Below are positions 1-7,491 of a DNA stretch of 64,000 bases, piece after piece. Made by a program: the position numbers and the translations under genes. The DNA lies in contig NZ_VCIW01000005.1 in NCBI RefSeq assembly GCF_005765165.1, forward strand, positions 186,001 to 250,000, written 5' to 3'. The notes beneath the pieces were generated by a model. It ran no database searches and was not told the origin of the DNA. It saw only the letters and a program-made list of their open reading frames with translations. Every line of letters starts with the position of its first letter. Position 1 is the first letter of the stretch. The stretch comes from Paenibacillus antri. GTDB lineage: Bacteria; Bacillota; Bacilli; Paenibacillales; YIM-B00363.

Positions 1-1
1 G

Positions 2-511
2 AACGAGGACGATTCGGTTTCGTTGTTCATGCAGGAGAAGGTGTCTATGATTTTGACGACGTATTTCAGCCTGAACGCCTTCAAGTCGCTTCCGCTCGAA
101 TACGATATTTCGCCGGTTCCGCTGCTGCGCCGCGGCGGAGAGCAGAAGACGCTGCTGCTTTCGATCGGCGTCGGCGTCAACCGGCTCGCGAAGGAGAAGG
201 AGGCGGCGCTGACGTTCGCCGACTTCTTGGCATCGCAGGAAGCTCAGCTCGTCATTCGCGAAAAGACGACGAGCATTCCCGCAAGAAAGCTGGTGGCGGA
301 GCAGGGGACGACGGATGCGCTGAACCGTCCTGCAAGATACCTGATGTACCGAGAACTGTTCCCGTCGTTTATGTATCATAAGGATTTGGGGCTGTCCATT
401 CCTTCTTTGAAATCGATCAGCAACCGGCTGAAAGAATATTGGTCCGGCATATCAGATGAGAGGGATCTTCACATGAGATTAGAAGAACTTATCATCGAAT
501 CGAATTCATAG
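2..511 (+). CDS. C-terminal part of a solute-binding-type protein (5' partial)
   Basis: The reading frame is open from base 2 and ends at TAG 509-511, so the gene begins before the window. The visible 169 residues resemble the C-terminal lobe of an extracellular solute-binding protein: a segment like the helix-rich closing domain with ALTFADFLASQEAQ, then a charged tail. In Paenibacillus such lobes also occur fused to GntR DNA-binding domains as cytoplasmic regulators, and the last residues (EYWSGISDERDLHMRLEELI) fit that subtype better than a lipoprotein end. The position directly before an ABC importer operon is compatible with either. The N-terminus is needed to decide. Confidence 0.6.
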   Translation, partial: NEDDSVSLFMQEKVSMILTTYFSLNAFKSLPLEYDISPVPLLRRGGEQKTLLLSIGVGVNRLAKEKEAALTFADFLASQEAQLVIREKTTSIPARKLVAEQGTTDALNRPARYLMYRELFPSFMYHKDLGLSIPSLKSISNRLKEYWSGISDERDLHMRLEELIIESNS

Positions 512-531
512 CGAATGAATCCGCTGTCACT

Positions 532-562
532 GCCATTTACCGTCAGGTAAATGGCTTTTTTT
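532..562 (+). terminator. Rho-independent terminator after the partial gene
   Basis: A 9-bp perfect stem (gccatttac / gtaaatggc) with a 6-base loop is followed by seven T. It sits 21 bases after the stop codon and just before the next promoter, so it insulates the following operon. Confidence 0.9.
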
Positions 563-565
563 GTG

Positions 566-595
566 TTGACAACATTTTCGTAGTGACATTATAAT
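566..595 (+). promoter_or_regulatory. Sigma-A promoter of the ABC importer operon
   Basis: TTGACA at 566-571 and TATAAT at 590-595 are both perfect, with an 18-bp spacer. The predicted start near 602 leaves a leader of about 180 nt before the lipoprotein gene, long enough for control elements. Confidence 0.85.
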
Positions 596-709
596 CAGGG
601 TACATCAGTGATACATCAGATAGTGTATTGTATGCCATTAATTTTGTTTTACCCCGGGGGAATGAAATCAATAGGGAATTAGGTGGTGATGAGAACCGTC
701 GGAAGTTAA

Positions 710-727
710 TTCGGAAGCGCTTTCGAA
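710..727. promoter_or_regulatory. Candidate cre / LacI-family operator
   Basis: The near-palindrome TTCGGAAGCGCTTTCGAA carries the AAGCGCTT core shared by CcpA cre sites and LacI-family operators, but lacks the outer TG/CA of a canonical cre. It lies in the transcribed leader about 110 bases after the predicted start, a usual roadblock position. No regulator gene for it is visible in the window. Confidence 0.45.
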
Positions 728-782
728 TTGAAGTGTTCAAGGGTCGCAAGGTCATATTCTTACATATTCGGGAGGTTATACG

Positions 783-2441
783 GTGAATAAGACGAAACGG
801 TACGCTTTGCTTGGTTTGTCGCTGACGATGGCGGGTTCGGTCGTATTGTCCGCATGTTCCGCAACTACCGAAGAACCCCCCGCGCCGTCCGCTACCCCAG
901 AACCGGGGAAGGCGACCGACGACGGCGCGGGTCAACGCGACGTCGGGGGGCTGTCGCTTCCCATCGCGGCCGACAAGCTGGAATTGTCGCTTTGGGCGCC
1001 GAGCGGCGGGAACTTCAAAGGGAAGGACTTCAACGACAAGTTCTCCTTCCAGAAGATGGAGGAAAATACGAACATCCACATTGCGTTCCAGCATGCCGCG
1101 GAAGCGGCGAGCGCGGAAGCGTTCACGCTCATGATGTCTTCCGGCCAGCTTCCGGACATGGTCTATACGTCGAATTGGGATAAGGAAGCGAGCAAGTACG
1201 GCACCCAGGGCGCGCTGCTTCCGCTCGAGGAGCTGCTGAAGGAGCATGCGCCGAACTTCTCGAGAATTCTTGACGAACATCCCGCGATCCGCGGCCAAAT
1301 CACCTCCCCGGACGGGCATATTTACTACATGCCGAACATCGTGCTCGACAACACGAACTTGACGCAGATGTTTCCTCAAATTCGCCAGGACTGGCTCGAC
1401 AAGCTCGGTCTCGAAGCGCCGAAGACGACCGACGATTGGTACAACGTGCTGAAGAGCTTCCGCGACGGCGATCCGAACGGCAACGGGAAGCAAGACGAGA
1501 TCCCGTTCGTCACGGTGAATCTCAATAACGTCATGTTCCAGTTCGCGCCGGCGTTCGGCGTTCAATACGACTTCTTCGTCGAGGACGGCAAAGTCGATTA
1601 CGGTCCGTACGACCCGCGCTTCAAGGACGTCGTCGCCTTCCTGAACAAGCTGTACCAAGAGAAGCTCCTCGACCCGAACTATCTCGTCGACAACACCTTC
1701 GATACGCTTACCGAAAAGGTGACCTCGGACGTCGCCGGCGCCTGGTTCGGCTGGTCCGGCTCGTACATGGGCAACTTCACGACGCTGATGGCGGGCAAGC
1801 ACCCGACCTTCAAGATCGCGCCCATGCTGCCGCCGATCGGACCGAACGGCGATCAATCGCACGTCTCGTTCCGCTATCCCGCCGCCGGCATCGGCATCGC
1901 GGTGTCCGCGCGGACGGAGCATCCGGAGGAAGTCGTGAAGTGGCTCGACTACCAGTATTCGGAAGAGGGCATCATCCTCAACAACTTCGGGGTCGACGGC
2001 GTCTCCTACGACCTTGTGGACGGCAAGCCGGTGTACAAACGCGAGGTGACGCATCCCGAAGACGGCACCACGAACACCGAGAAGCTGCTCAGCCACACGA
2101 TCGGCGGCGGCAGCTGGGCGACGGTCGTCGATCCGAGCTACCCGCAGCAAATCCGCGAGGCGAACGGGCAGATGGAAAATCCGCTCGAGCTGTACGGCGA
2201 ATTCATCGATCTCGACAAGAAGATGCCGCCGGTTCAATTCCTGCCGGAGGAGAACGACGTCATCGTGCCGATCATGGCCGACGTCGCGACGTACGTCGAC
2301 GAGTCGATCAACGCGTTCGTCATGGGGCGTAAACCGATCGAGGAATACGACGCCTTCATCGCCGAGCTGAAGCGGATGGGGATCGACGACGTGCTCGCGC
2401 AATATCAAATCGCTTATGAACGCTTTACCTCCGCGAATTGA
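783..2441 (+). CDS. ABC importer solute-binding lipoprotein (LplA-like)
   Basis: 552-residue extracellular sugar-binding protein, anchored to the outer face of the membrane. It has a lipoprotein signal peptide with the lipobox LSAC and lipidated Cys25, followed by a low-complexity Pro/Thr/Glu linker and a family 1/8-type binding fold. The length of about 550 is typical of Paenibacillus LplA-like proteins, which bind oligosaccharides and work with LplB/YtcP-type permeases. The start is GTG 783 with GGAGG at 771-775. It is the first gene after the 566 promoter, and an intergenic hairpin separates it from the permeases. The substrate cannot be read; the downstream enzymes suggest a uronate- or deoxyhexose-containing glycan. 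Confidence 0.92.
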   Translation: MNKTKRYALLGLSLTMAGSVVLSACSATTEEPPAPSATPEPGKATDDGAGQRDVGGLSLPIAADKLELSLWAPSGGNFKGKDFNDKFSFQKMEENTNIHIAFQHAAEAASAEAFTLMMSSGQLPDMVYTSNWDKEASKYGTQGALLPLEELLKEHAPNFSRILDEHPAIRGQITSPDGHIYYMPNIVLDNTNLTQMFPQIRQDWLDKLGLEAPKTTDDWYNVLKSFRDGDPNGNGKQDEIPFVTVNLNNVMFQFAPAFGVQYDFFVEDGKVDYGPYDPRFKDVVAFLNKLYQEKLLDPNYLVDNTFDTLTEKVTSDVAGAWFGWSGSYMGNFTTLMAGKHPTFKIAPMLPPIGPNGDQSHVSFRYPAAGIGIAVSARTEHPEEVVKWLDYQYSEEGIILNNFGVDGVSYDLVDGKPVYKREVTHPEDGTTNTEKLLSHTIGGGSWATVVDPSYPQQIREANGQMENPLELYGEFIDLDKKMPPVQFLPEENDVIVPIMADVATYVDESINAFVMGRKPIEEYDAFIAELKRMGIDDVLAQYQIAYERFTSAN

Positions 2442-2462
2442 TCCTCTGAATTGCAGCGTAGA

Positions 2463-2490
2463 AGCGGATCCTCGGCTACGGGGATCCGCT
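2463..2490 (+). promoter_or_regulatory. Intergenic hairpin between binding protein and permease
   Basis: A perfect 9-bp inverted repeat (AGCGGATCC / GGATCCGCT) with a 10-base loop and no T-run. Such hairpins in importer operons protect the 3' end of the binding-protein message or partly stop transcription, giving more binding protein than permease. Confidence 0.7.
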
Positions 2491-2507
2491 AGAGAGGGGG
2501 ACACGAT

Positions 2508-3473
2508 ATGGCTCCGTCCATGGGGGCGGCCGGCGCGGCTCGCCGGCCCGACCGTCGAAGAAAATACGGCATCCTGCTCCGAAGGATGGCCGCTAACAAA
2601 TATTTGTATCTCATGCTGCTGCCGGTCGTCGTCTACTTTTTGCTCTTCGAATACAAGCCGATGTACGGCGCGCTGATCGCCTTCAAAAATTTCAACCCGT
2701 ACCAGGGCGTATGGGAAAGCCCGTGGGTCGGCTTCAAGCATTTCCTGCACTTTTTCGAAAGCCACTATTTCGTCCGATTGCTTCGCAACACGCTGCTGCT
2801 CAGCGTATATTCGCTGATCGTCATTTTCCCGGCTTCGATCGCCTTCGCCTTGCTGCTCAACGAGCTGCGCTTGAAGCGATTGAAGTCTGTCGTTCAGACG
2901 CTTTCCTATTTGCCTCATTTCATCTCGCTGATCGTTATCGCAGGCATGATCGTCGACTTCACGCAGCCCGACGGCATTATTAACCGCGTCCTGCTAGCCG
3001 TGGGCTTCATTTCGGAGCCGATCTCGTTCCTCATCTTGCCGGAATGGTTTCGTACGATCTATATCGGTTCCGGATTGTGGCAGAGCGTCGGTTGGAACTC
3101 GATTATCTTCCTCGCCGCGTTAGCGGGGATCAATCCGAGTTTGTACGAGGCGGCCGTCATCGACGGCGCCAACCGCTGGAAGCAGCTCGTGCATGTTACG
3201 CTGCCCGGCATCGTTCCGACGATTTTGATCCTGCTCATCTTGAACATCGGGTCGCTCATGAACGTGGGCTGGGACAAGATTATCCTGCTGTACAACGCGG
3301 CGACGTACGAGACGGCCGACGTGATTTCGACCTTCGTCTATCGCAGGGGCATCATTAACGCGGATTACAGCTTCTCCGCGGCCGTCGGCCTATTCAATTC
3401 CGCCATCAACTTCGCGCTGCTGCTTCTCGCGAACCGCATCAGCCGCAAGACGACCGAAAACAGCCTGTGGTAA
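2508..3473 (+). CDS. ABC importer permease, LplB type
   Basis: Integral membrane permease of 321 residues with about six hydrophobic segments and the EAA loop that docks the ATPase (EAAVIDGANRWKQLVHVTLP). The N-terminal motif FEYKPMYGALIAFKNF is typical of LplB-type permeases for complex oligosaccharides. ATG 2508 follows AGAGGGGG at 2493-2500. It pairs with the permease just downstream. No ATP-binding subunit is encoded nearby, so a shared MsmX-type ATPase elsewhere in the genome is expected (inference from this transporter family). Confidence 0.92.
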   Translation: MAPSMGAAGAARRPDRRRKYGILLRRMAANKYLYLMLLPVVVYFLLFEYKPMYGALIAFKNFNPYQGVWESPWVGFKHFLHFFESHYFVRLLRNTLLLSVYSLIVIFPASIAFALLLNELRLKRLKSVVQTLSYLPHFISLIVIAGMIVDFTQPDGIINRVLLAVGFISEPISFLILPEWFRTIYIGSGLWQSVGWNSIIFLAALAGINPSLYEAAVIDGANRWKQLVHVTLPGIVPTILILLILNIGSLMNVGWDKIILLYNAATYETADVISTFVYRRGIINADYSFSAAVGLFNSAINFALLLLANRISRKTTENSLW

Positions 3474-3489
3474 AGGAGGAATGCGCCTC

Positions 3490-4368
3490 ATGTACAAGTA
3501 CGCAAGCTGGGGAGGAAGACTGTTCGACGGTGCCAACGTCTTCTTTTTGACCGTCTGTTCGTTCCTCTTCCTATACCCGGTCTGGTTCGTCGTCGTCTCC
3601 TCGCTCAGCGACGCGCACGCGATCGCGGCGGGCGAAGTGTCCTTATGGCCGGTCGGGATCAATCTGGAGGCGTACCGGTTCGTGTTCGCCGATTCAATGA
3701 TTTGGGACGCTTACCTCAATACGTTCTTCTATGTCGGCGTCGGCACGGCGATCAACCTGGTCATGACGACGTTAGGCGCTTACCCGTTATCGCGAAGCCA
3801 GCTGTACGGCCGCGGCGCCGTCATGGCGTTCATCGTCTTCACGATGTTTTTCAGCGGGGGGCTCATCCCGAGTTATTTGAACGTGCGGGAATTAGGGCTG
3901 TTCGATACGCGATGGGCGCTGCTCTTGCCCGGCGCGATCAGCGCGTTCAATTTGATCGTCATGCGCACCTTCTTCCAGTCGATTCCGGAAGGACTCGTCG
4001 AATCGGCGAAGATCGACGGGGCGAACGACTTCCGCGTTTTGTGGTCGATCGTGCTGCCGCTCTCGAAGCCGGTGCTCGCCGTAATGACGCTGTTCTACGC
4101 GGTCGGCCATTGGAACAGCTGGTTTTCCGCGATGATCTTCCTGCAGGACCGCGCGTTGTTCCCGCTTCAGCTCATCCTGCGGGAAATCTTGATCCAATCG
4201 TCGGCGCAGAACCTGGCGTCCGGCATCGCGCAGGACGAATTGTCCAAGGTGAGCGAGGCGATTAAGTACGCGACGATCGTCGTCGCGACCGTTCCGATTC
4301 TCGTAATATATCCGTTCCTGCAGAAGTATTTCGTCAACGGCGTAATGATCGGCGCTTTGAAAGAGTAG
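3490..4368 (+). CDS. ABC importer permease, YtcP/LplC type
   Basis: Second permease of the importer, 292 residues with six predicted membrane segments and the EAA-loop equivalent VESAKIDGANDFRVLWSIVLP. The end FVNGVMIGALKE is the usual C-terminus of YtcP/LplC proteins. An ATG lies at 3481, but AAAGGAGG at 3472-3479 sits directly against it, whereas ATG 3490 has a normal 10-base spacing, so I chose 3490. It follows the first permease by 16 bases and is surely co-transcribed. Confidence 0.9.
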   Translation: MYKYASWGGRLFDGANVFFLTVCSFLFLYPVWFVVVSSLSDAHAIAAGEVSLWPVGINLEAYRFVFADSMIWDAYLNTFFYVGVGTAINLVMTTLGAYPLSRSQLYGRGAVMAFIVFTMFFSGGLIPSYLNVRELGLFDTRWALLLPGAISAFNLIVMRTFFQSIPEGLVESAKIDGANDFRVLWSIVLPLSKPVLAVMTLFYAVGHWNSWFSAMIFLQDRALFPLQLILREILIQSSAQNLASGIAQDELSKVSEAIKYATIVVATVPILVIYPFLQKYFVNGVMIGALKE

Positions 4369-4407
4369 ATCCGTTCGCGATTCCGCACGCAGACAAGGAG
4401 AGAAGCC

Positions 4408-5409
4408 ATGAAGGCAGTAGTGACGCAAGAAGGGAAAATCCGCGTGGCCGACGTGCCGATGCCTACGGTCGAGGCGAACGGCGTATTGGTGAAGACCGAA
4501 TACTCCGCCATCAGCCCCGGGACGGAACAGATGATGAGCCGCACAGCGCACAAGCACCCGGTCTCGCTCGGGTACAGCTCGGCCGGCGTCGTCCAAGAGG
4601 TCGGTCCGCTCGCGACGCATCTGAAAGTCGGGGACCGCGTCGCCTGTTACGGCGCGCCTTACGTTAGACATGCCGAATGGTTGAGCGTTCCGCGGCATCT
4701 GGCCGTTCCGATTCCCGATAACGTGACGACCGCGGACGCGTCGACCGTAGGCCTCGGCGCCATCGCGATTCACGGACTGCGGCAGGCGGGACTGCAGTTC
4801 GGCGAAACCGCGGTCGTCGTGGGACTCGGCATCCTCGGTCAGCTGATCGCGCAAATCGCGCTCGCCGCGGGATACCGCGTCGTCGCTTGCGACGTGTCGG
4901 AAGCGCGGTGCGCGCTCGCCGAATCGCTAGGCATCCCGAACGTCTGCCGGAGCTCGGACGAGGTGGAGGCTTGCATCGCCGAAGCTGCGGGCGGCCTCGG
5001 GGCCGACGCCGTCGTGCTGTGCGCCAGCGCGAAAACCGGGGAATTGATCGATCTAGGCCTCGGCTGGATTCGGGACCGCGGGAAGGTCGTCGTGGTCGGC
5101 GACCTGAAGCTGGATTTCTCGAGGGAGCTCATGTTCGCCAAGGAAGCGACGGTGCTCATCTCGCGCGCCGGCGGGCCGGGTCGATATGACGAGACGTACG
5201 AACGGCTGGGCGTCGACTACCCGATCGGCTTCGCGCGGTGGACGGAAGGCCGCAATATGGAGGCGTATTTGCGCCTGGCGGCGGAAGGCAAGGTGCGGAT
5301 CGGGCCGCTGCTCTCCCGCGTCGTGCCGATTCGTCAAGCGGACGATGCGTTCCGGCTGCTTCGGGAGGACCCTCAAGGCACGACGGGCGTCGTGTTGGAA
5401 TACCGATGA
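4408..5409 (+). CDS. MDR-family dehydrogenase lacking catalytic zinc ligands
   Basis: 333-residue medium-chain dehydrogenase/reductase with an N-terminal GroES-like domain and a Rossmann domain (VVVGLGILGQLIAQIA, residues about 136-151). The Cys and His-Glu that bind catalytic zinc in alcohol or polyol dehydrogenases are replaced: the loops read SAISPGTE and LGYSSAGVV. This places it with zinc-independent sugar/cyclitol-type MDR enzymes. It is the fourth gene of the importer operon (39 bases after the permease) and overlaps the next gene by ATGA. A role in oxidising the imported sugar is an inference from position. Confidence 0.8.
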   Translation: MKAVVTQEGKIRVADVPMPTVEANGVLVKTEYSAISPGTEQMMSRTAHKHPVSLGYSSAGVVQEVGPLATHLKVGDRVACYGAPYVRHAEWLSVPRHLAVPIPDNVTTADASTVGLGAIAIHGLRQAGLQFGETAVVVGLGILGQLIAQIALAAGYRVVACDVSEARCALAESLGIPNVCRSSDEVEACIAEAAGGLGADAVVLCASAKTGELIDLGLGWIRDRGKVVVVGDLKLDFSRELMFAKEATVLISRAGGPGRYDETYERLGVDYPIGFARWTEGRNMEAYLRLAAEGKVRIGPLLSRVVPIRQADDAFRLLREDPQGTTGVVLEYR

Positions 5410-7283
5410 ACGCGGTTCGGCTCGGGACGCCGATCCGCGGCATCTGCGTCTGGGCGGCCGCCTACGGCCGGTCGAACGGGCGCGACTGCATCTACGCCGT
5501 CTCCTCGGGCGAGCGGTGCTTGTTCTTTGTCGTCGACGCGCATTCGGGAGAATGCCTCCATCGATTCGAGATGGAGGAGGCGAAGCACTGCTGGGGCGTC
5601 GTCGCGACGGGGGAGGCGGCGTACGCGGTCGCAGACGGCCATCTGTACCGTTATCGTGCAGCGCCGCCCGGGAACGGCTTGGAGCACCTTGGGGCGGCGA
5701 TCGAAGGGGAGCATTATTCGTGGCGGCTGGCGGCGGACGACGACGGCGCGATCTACGGCGGTTGTTACCCGGGCGGCAAAGCGTTCCGCTACGACCCTCG
5801 AACCGGCGCGTTCCGCGATTACGGCGCGATCGTCGAGGGCGAGCAGTACGTCCGCTGCATGAAGGCGTACGGCGGCGCGCTGTATATGGGGATCGGCACC
5901 GTCGCCCCGCGGCTCGTCGCGATGCAGGTCGACAGCGGGGAACGGAAGGAAATCCCGCTGCCCGCCGCCGCCGCGAACGACAGCATGGTGTACGACTTGG
6001 ACATCGCATGGCCGTACCTCTACATCCGGCTGACGCCGTCGAATACGATGCGCGTGTACGATCTTGCCGAAGAAGTCTGGATCGACGAAATCCCCGGCGC
6101 TATGGGGCTGGCCGTATCGCCGCCGGACGGCAATGGAAGCGTCTACTTCGCGAAAGACGACCGGCTTCATCGGTACGATGCCGCGGCGAGGGGATATGAG
6201 GATGTCGGCGTGCCCCTCGAAGGACCTTGCGTCGATTTCGGCTGGATCGGGCCGGAGGACGCTTCGCTCGAGACCGCGGCGAGCCGATTGATTTGCATCC
6301 GGCGCGACGGAAGTTATTGGACGTACGATCCGAAGACCGGACGCCGAGAGGAACGGGATCCGGGATTGTCCGGCGGACCCGTGACGATTCATTCGCTGGC
6401 GCCCGGGCCCGACGGCCGTATCTATTGCGGCGGCTATTTCGCGGGGGGCTTCGCGAGCTTCGATCCGGCGACCGGCGAGCTGTCGGAAGCCCAGACCTTC
6501 GGACAGATCGAAGGAATGGCGGCGTTCGGCAGCAAGCTCTACCTAGGAGTCTATCCGAAGGCGATCCTGTACGAATATGACCCGGAACGGCCGTGGATTC
6601 CCGGGGACAACCCGACGAGGCTCGCCTCGCTTCAAGACGAGGGGCAGGATCGGCCGTTCGCCTTCTGCGACGCAGGCGACGCGCTCGCCGTCGGCACGGT
6701 GCCCGATTACGGACGGCTCGGAGGGGCGCTTGCGCTCGTTCGGCCTGAGGAGCGCCGTGTCGAGCGATTCCCGGGCATCGCCGGAGCGCAGAGCGTCACT
6801 TCGCTGGCGTTCCGATCCGGGACGTTGTACCTCGGCGGCTGCATCTGGGGCGGGTTGGGCGTGAAGCCGATCGACGAGGAGGCGCTGCTGCTCGCCTGGG
6901 ATCCTGCGGCGCGCCGAGAGCTTCGGCGGACGATCCCGGTTCCGGGGGAGAAGGCGATCTCGGCGCTCGCGTTCGCTCCGAACGGACGGTTATGGGGCGT
7001 AACGGCGGGGAAGCTGTTCGAGTTCGACGTCGACGACTGGCGGCTCGTCCGCGACATAGAGGTCGTTCCGTTCGACTGGGGCTCGCGCGGCCACTTCTGG
7101 CGAGGCGGATCGCTTCGGTTCGAGGCGGACGGCGGCATCGTGGGCACGGCCGTCGGGACGTTGTTTCATTACGATCCCGCCTTCGACCGGGTGACGGCGG
7201 AAGCGGAGGGCGTATGGCTGTCGACGGGGGATCGGGAAGGGCGGTCGTACTTCTCGATCGGTACGTCGTTATTCAAGCGATAG
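5406..7283 (+). CDS. Cytoplasmic beta-propeller protein of unknown function
   Basis: 625 residues with no signal peptide or membrane segment. It consists of repeated beta-sheet blades of the kelch/YncE/SMP-30-like kind: recurrent patterns such as YRYDPRTG, FASFDPATGEL, WTYDPKTGRRE and LYLGVYPKAILYEYDPE. The start ATG 5406 overlaps the previous stop (ATGA), implying translational coupling; no clear ribosome site is seen. Propellers in sugar clusters may be lactonases, lyases or epimerase-like, but I see no catalytic signature that decides. The cytoplasmic location and tight coupling to a dehydrogenase suggest work on an intracellular intermediate. Confidence 0.75.
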   Translation: MNAVRLGTPIRGICVWAAAYGRSNGRDCIYAVSSGERCLFFVVDAHSGECLHRFEMEEAKHCWGVVATGEAAYAVADGHLYRYRAAPPGNGLEHLGAAIEGEHYSWRLAADDDGAIYGGCYPGGKAFRYDPRTGAFRDYGAIVEGEQYVRCMKAYGGALYMGIGTVAPRLVAMQVDSGERKEIPLPAAAANDSMVYDLDIAWPYLYIRLTPSNTMRVYDLAEEVWIDEIPGAMGLAVSPPDGNGSVYFAKDDRLHRYDAAARGYEDVGVPLEGPCVDFGWIGPEDASLETAASRLICIRRDGSYWTYDPKTGRREERDPGLSGGPVTIHSLAPGPDGRIYCGGYFAGGFASFDPATGELSEAQTFGQIEGMAAFGSKLYLGVYPKAILYEYDPERPWIPGDNPTRLASLQDEGQDRPFAFCDAGDALAVGTVPDYGRLGGALALVRPEERRVERFPGIAGAQSVTSLAFRSGTLYLGGCIWGGLGVKPIDEEALLLAWDPAARRELRRTIPVPGEKAISALAFAPNGRLWGVTAGKLFEFDVDDWRLVRDIEVVPFDWGSRGHFWRGGSLRFEADGGIVGTAVGTLFHYDPAFDRVTAEAEGVWLSTGDREGRSYFSIGTSLFKR

Positions 7284-7296
7284 GGAGGGGAAAAGC

Positions 7297-7491
7297 ATGC
7301 CGAATCTCGGAGTGCCGGGACTCGTTCTGATCGTCGCGATCGCGCTGCTGCTGTTCGGACCGAAGAAGCTGCCCGAGCTGGGGCGGGCGGTCGGCACGAC
7401 GATCCGGGAGTTCAAGTCGGGGGCGAGGAAGCTGATCGAGGACGCGGAGACGCAGGAATCGAAATCGACGCGCAAGGAGGACGTGGAATGA
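7297..7491 (+). CDS. tatA: Twin-arginine translocase subunit TatA
   Basis: 64-residue TatA/E: one N-terminal membrane helix (LVLIVAIALLLFGPKKLPEL) with the conserved FGPKKLPELGR hinge, an amphipathic helix and an acidic/basic tail. TatA oligomers form the pore that moves folded proteins across the membrane together with TatC, which is not encoded here. The gene overlaps the next one by ATGA, and that gene encodes a protein with a twin-arginine signal. This is a dedicated pore-subunit/cargo arrangement like TatAd-PhoD of Bacillus subtilis (established) but with a different cargo. Confidence 0.93.
   Translation: MPNLGVPGLVLIVAIALLLFGPKKLPELGRAVGTTIREFKSGARKLIEDAETQESKSTRKEDVE

Noticed and set aside
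543-2918. Very long open frame on the minus strand (791 codons) opposite the first ABC importer
   Set aside because: It covers the lipoprotein and permease genes in antisense, is extremely Arg/His/Asp-rich and lacks any family motif or ribosome site; it is a shadow caused by GC-rich codons.
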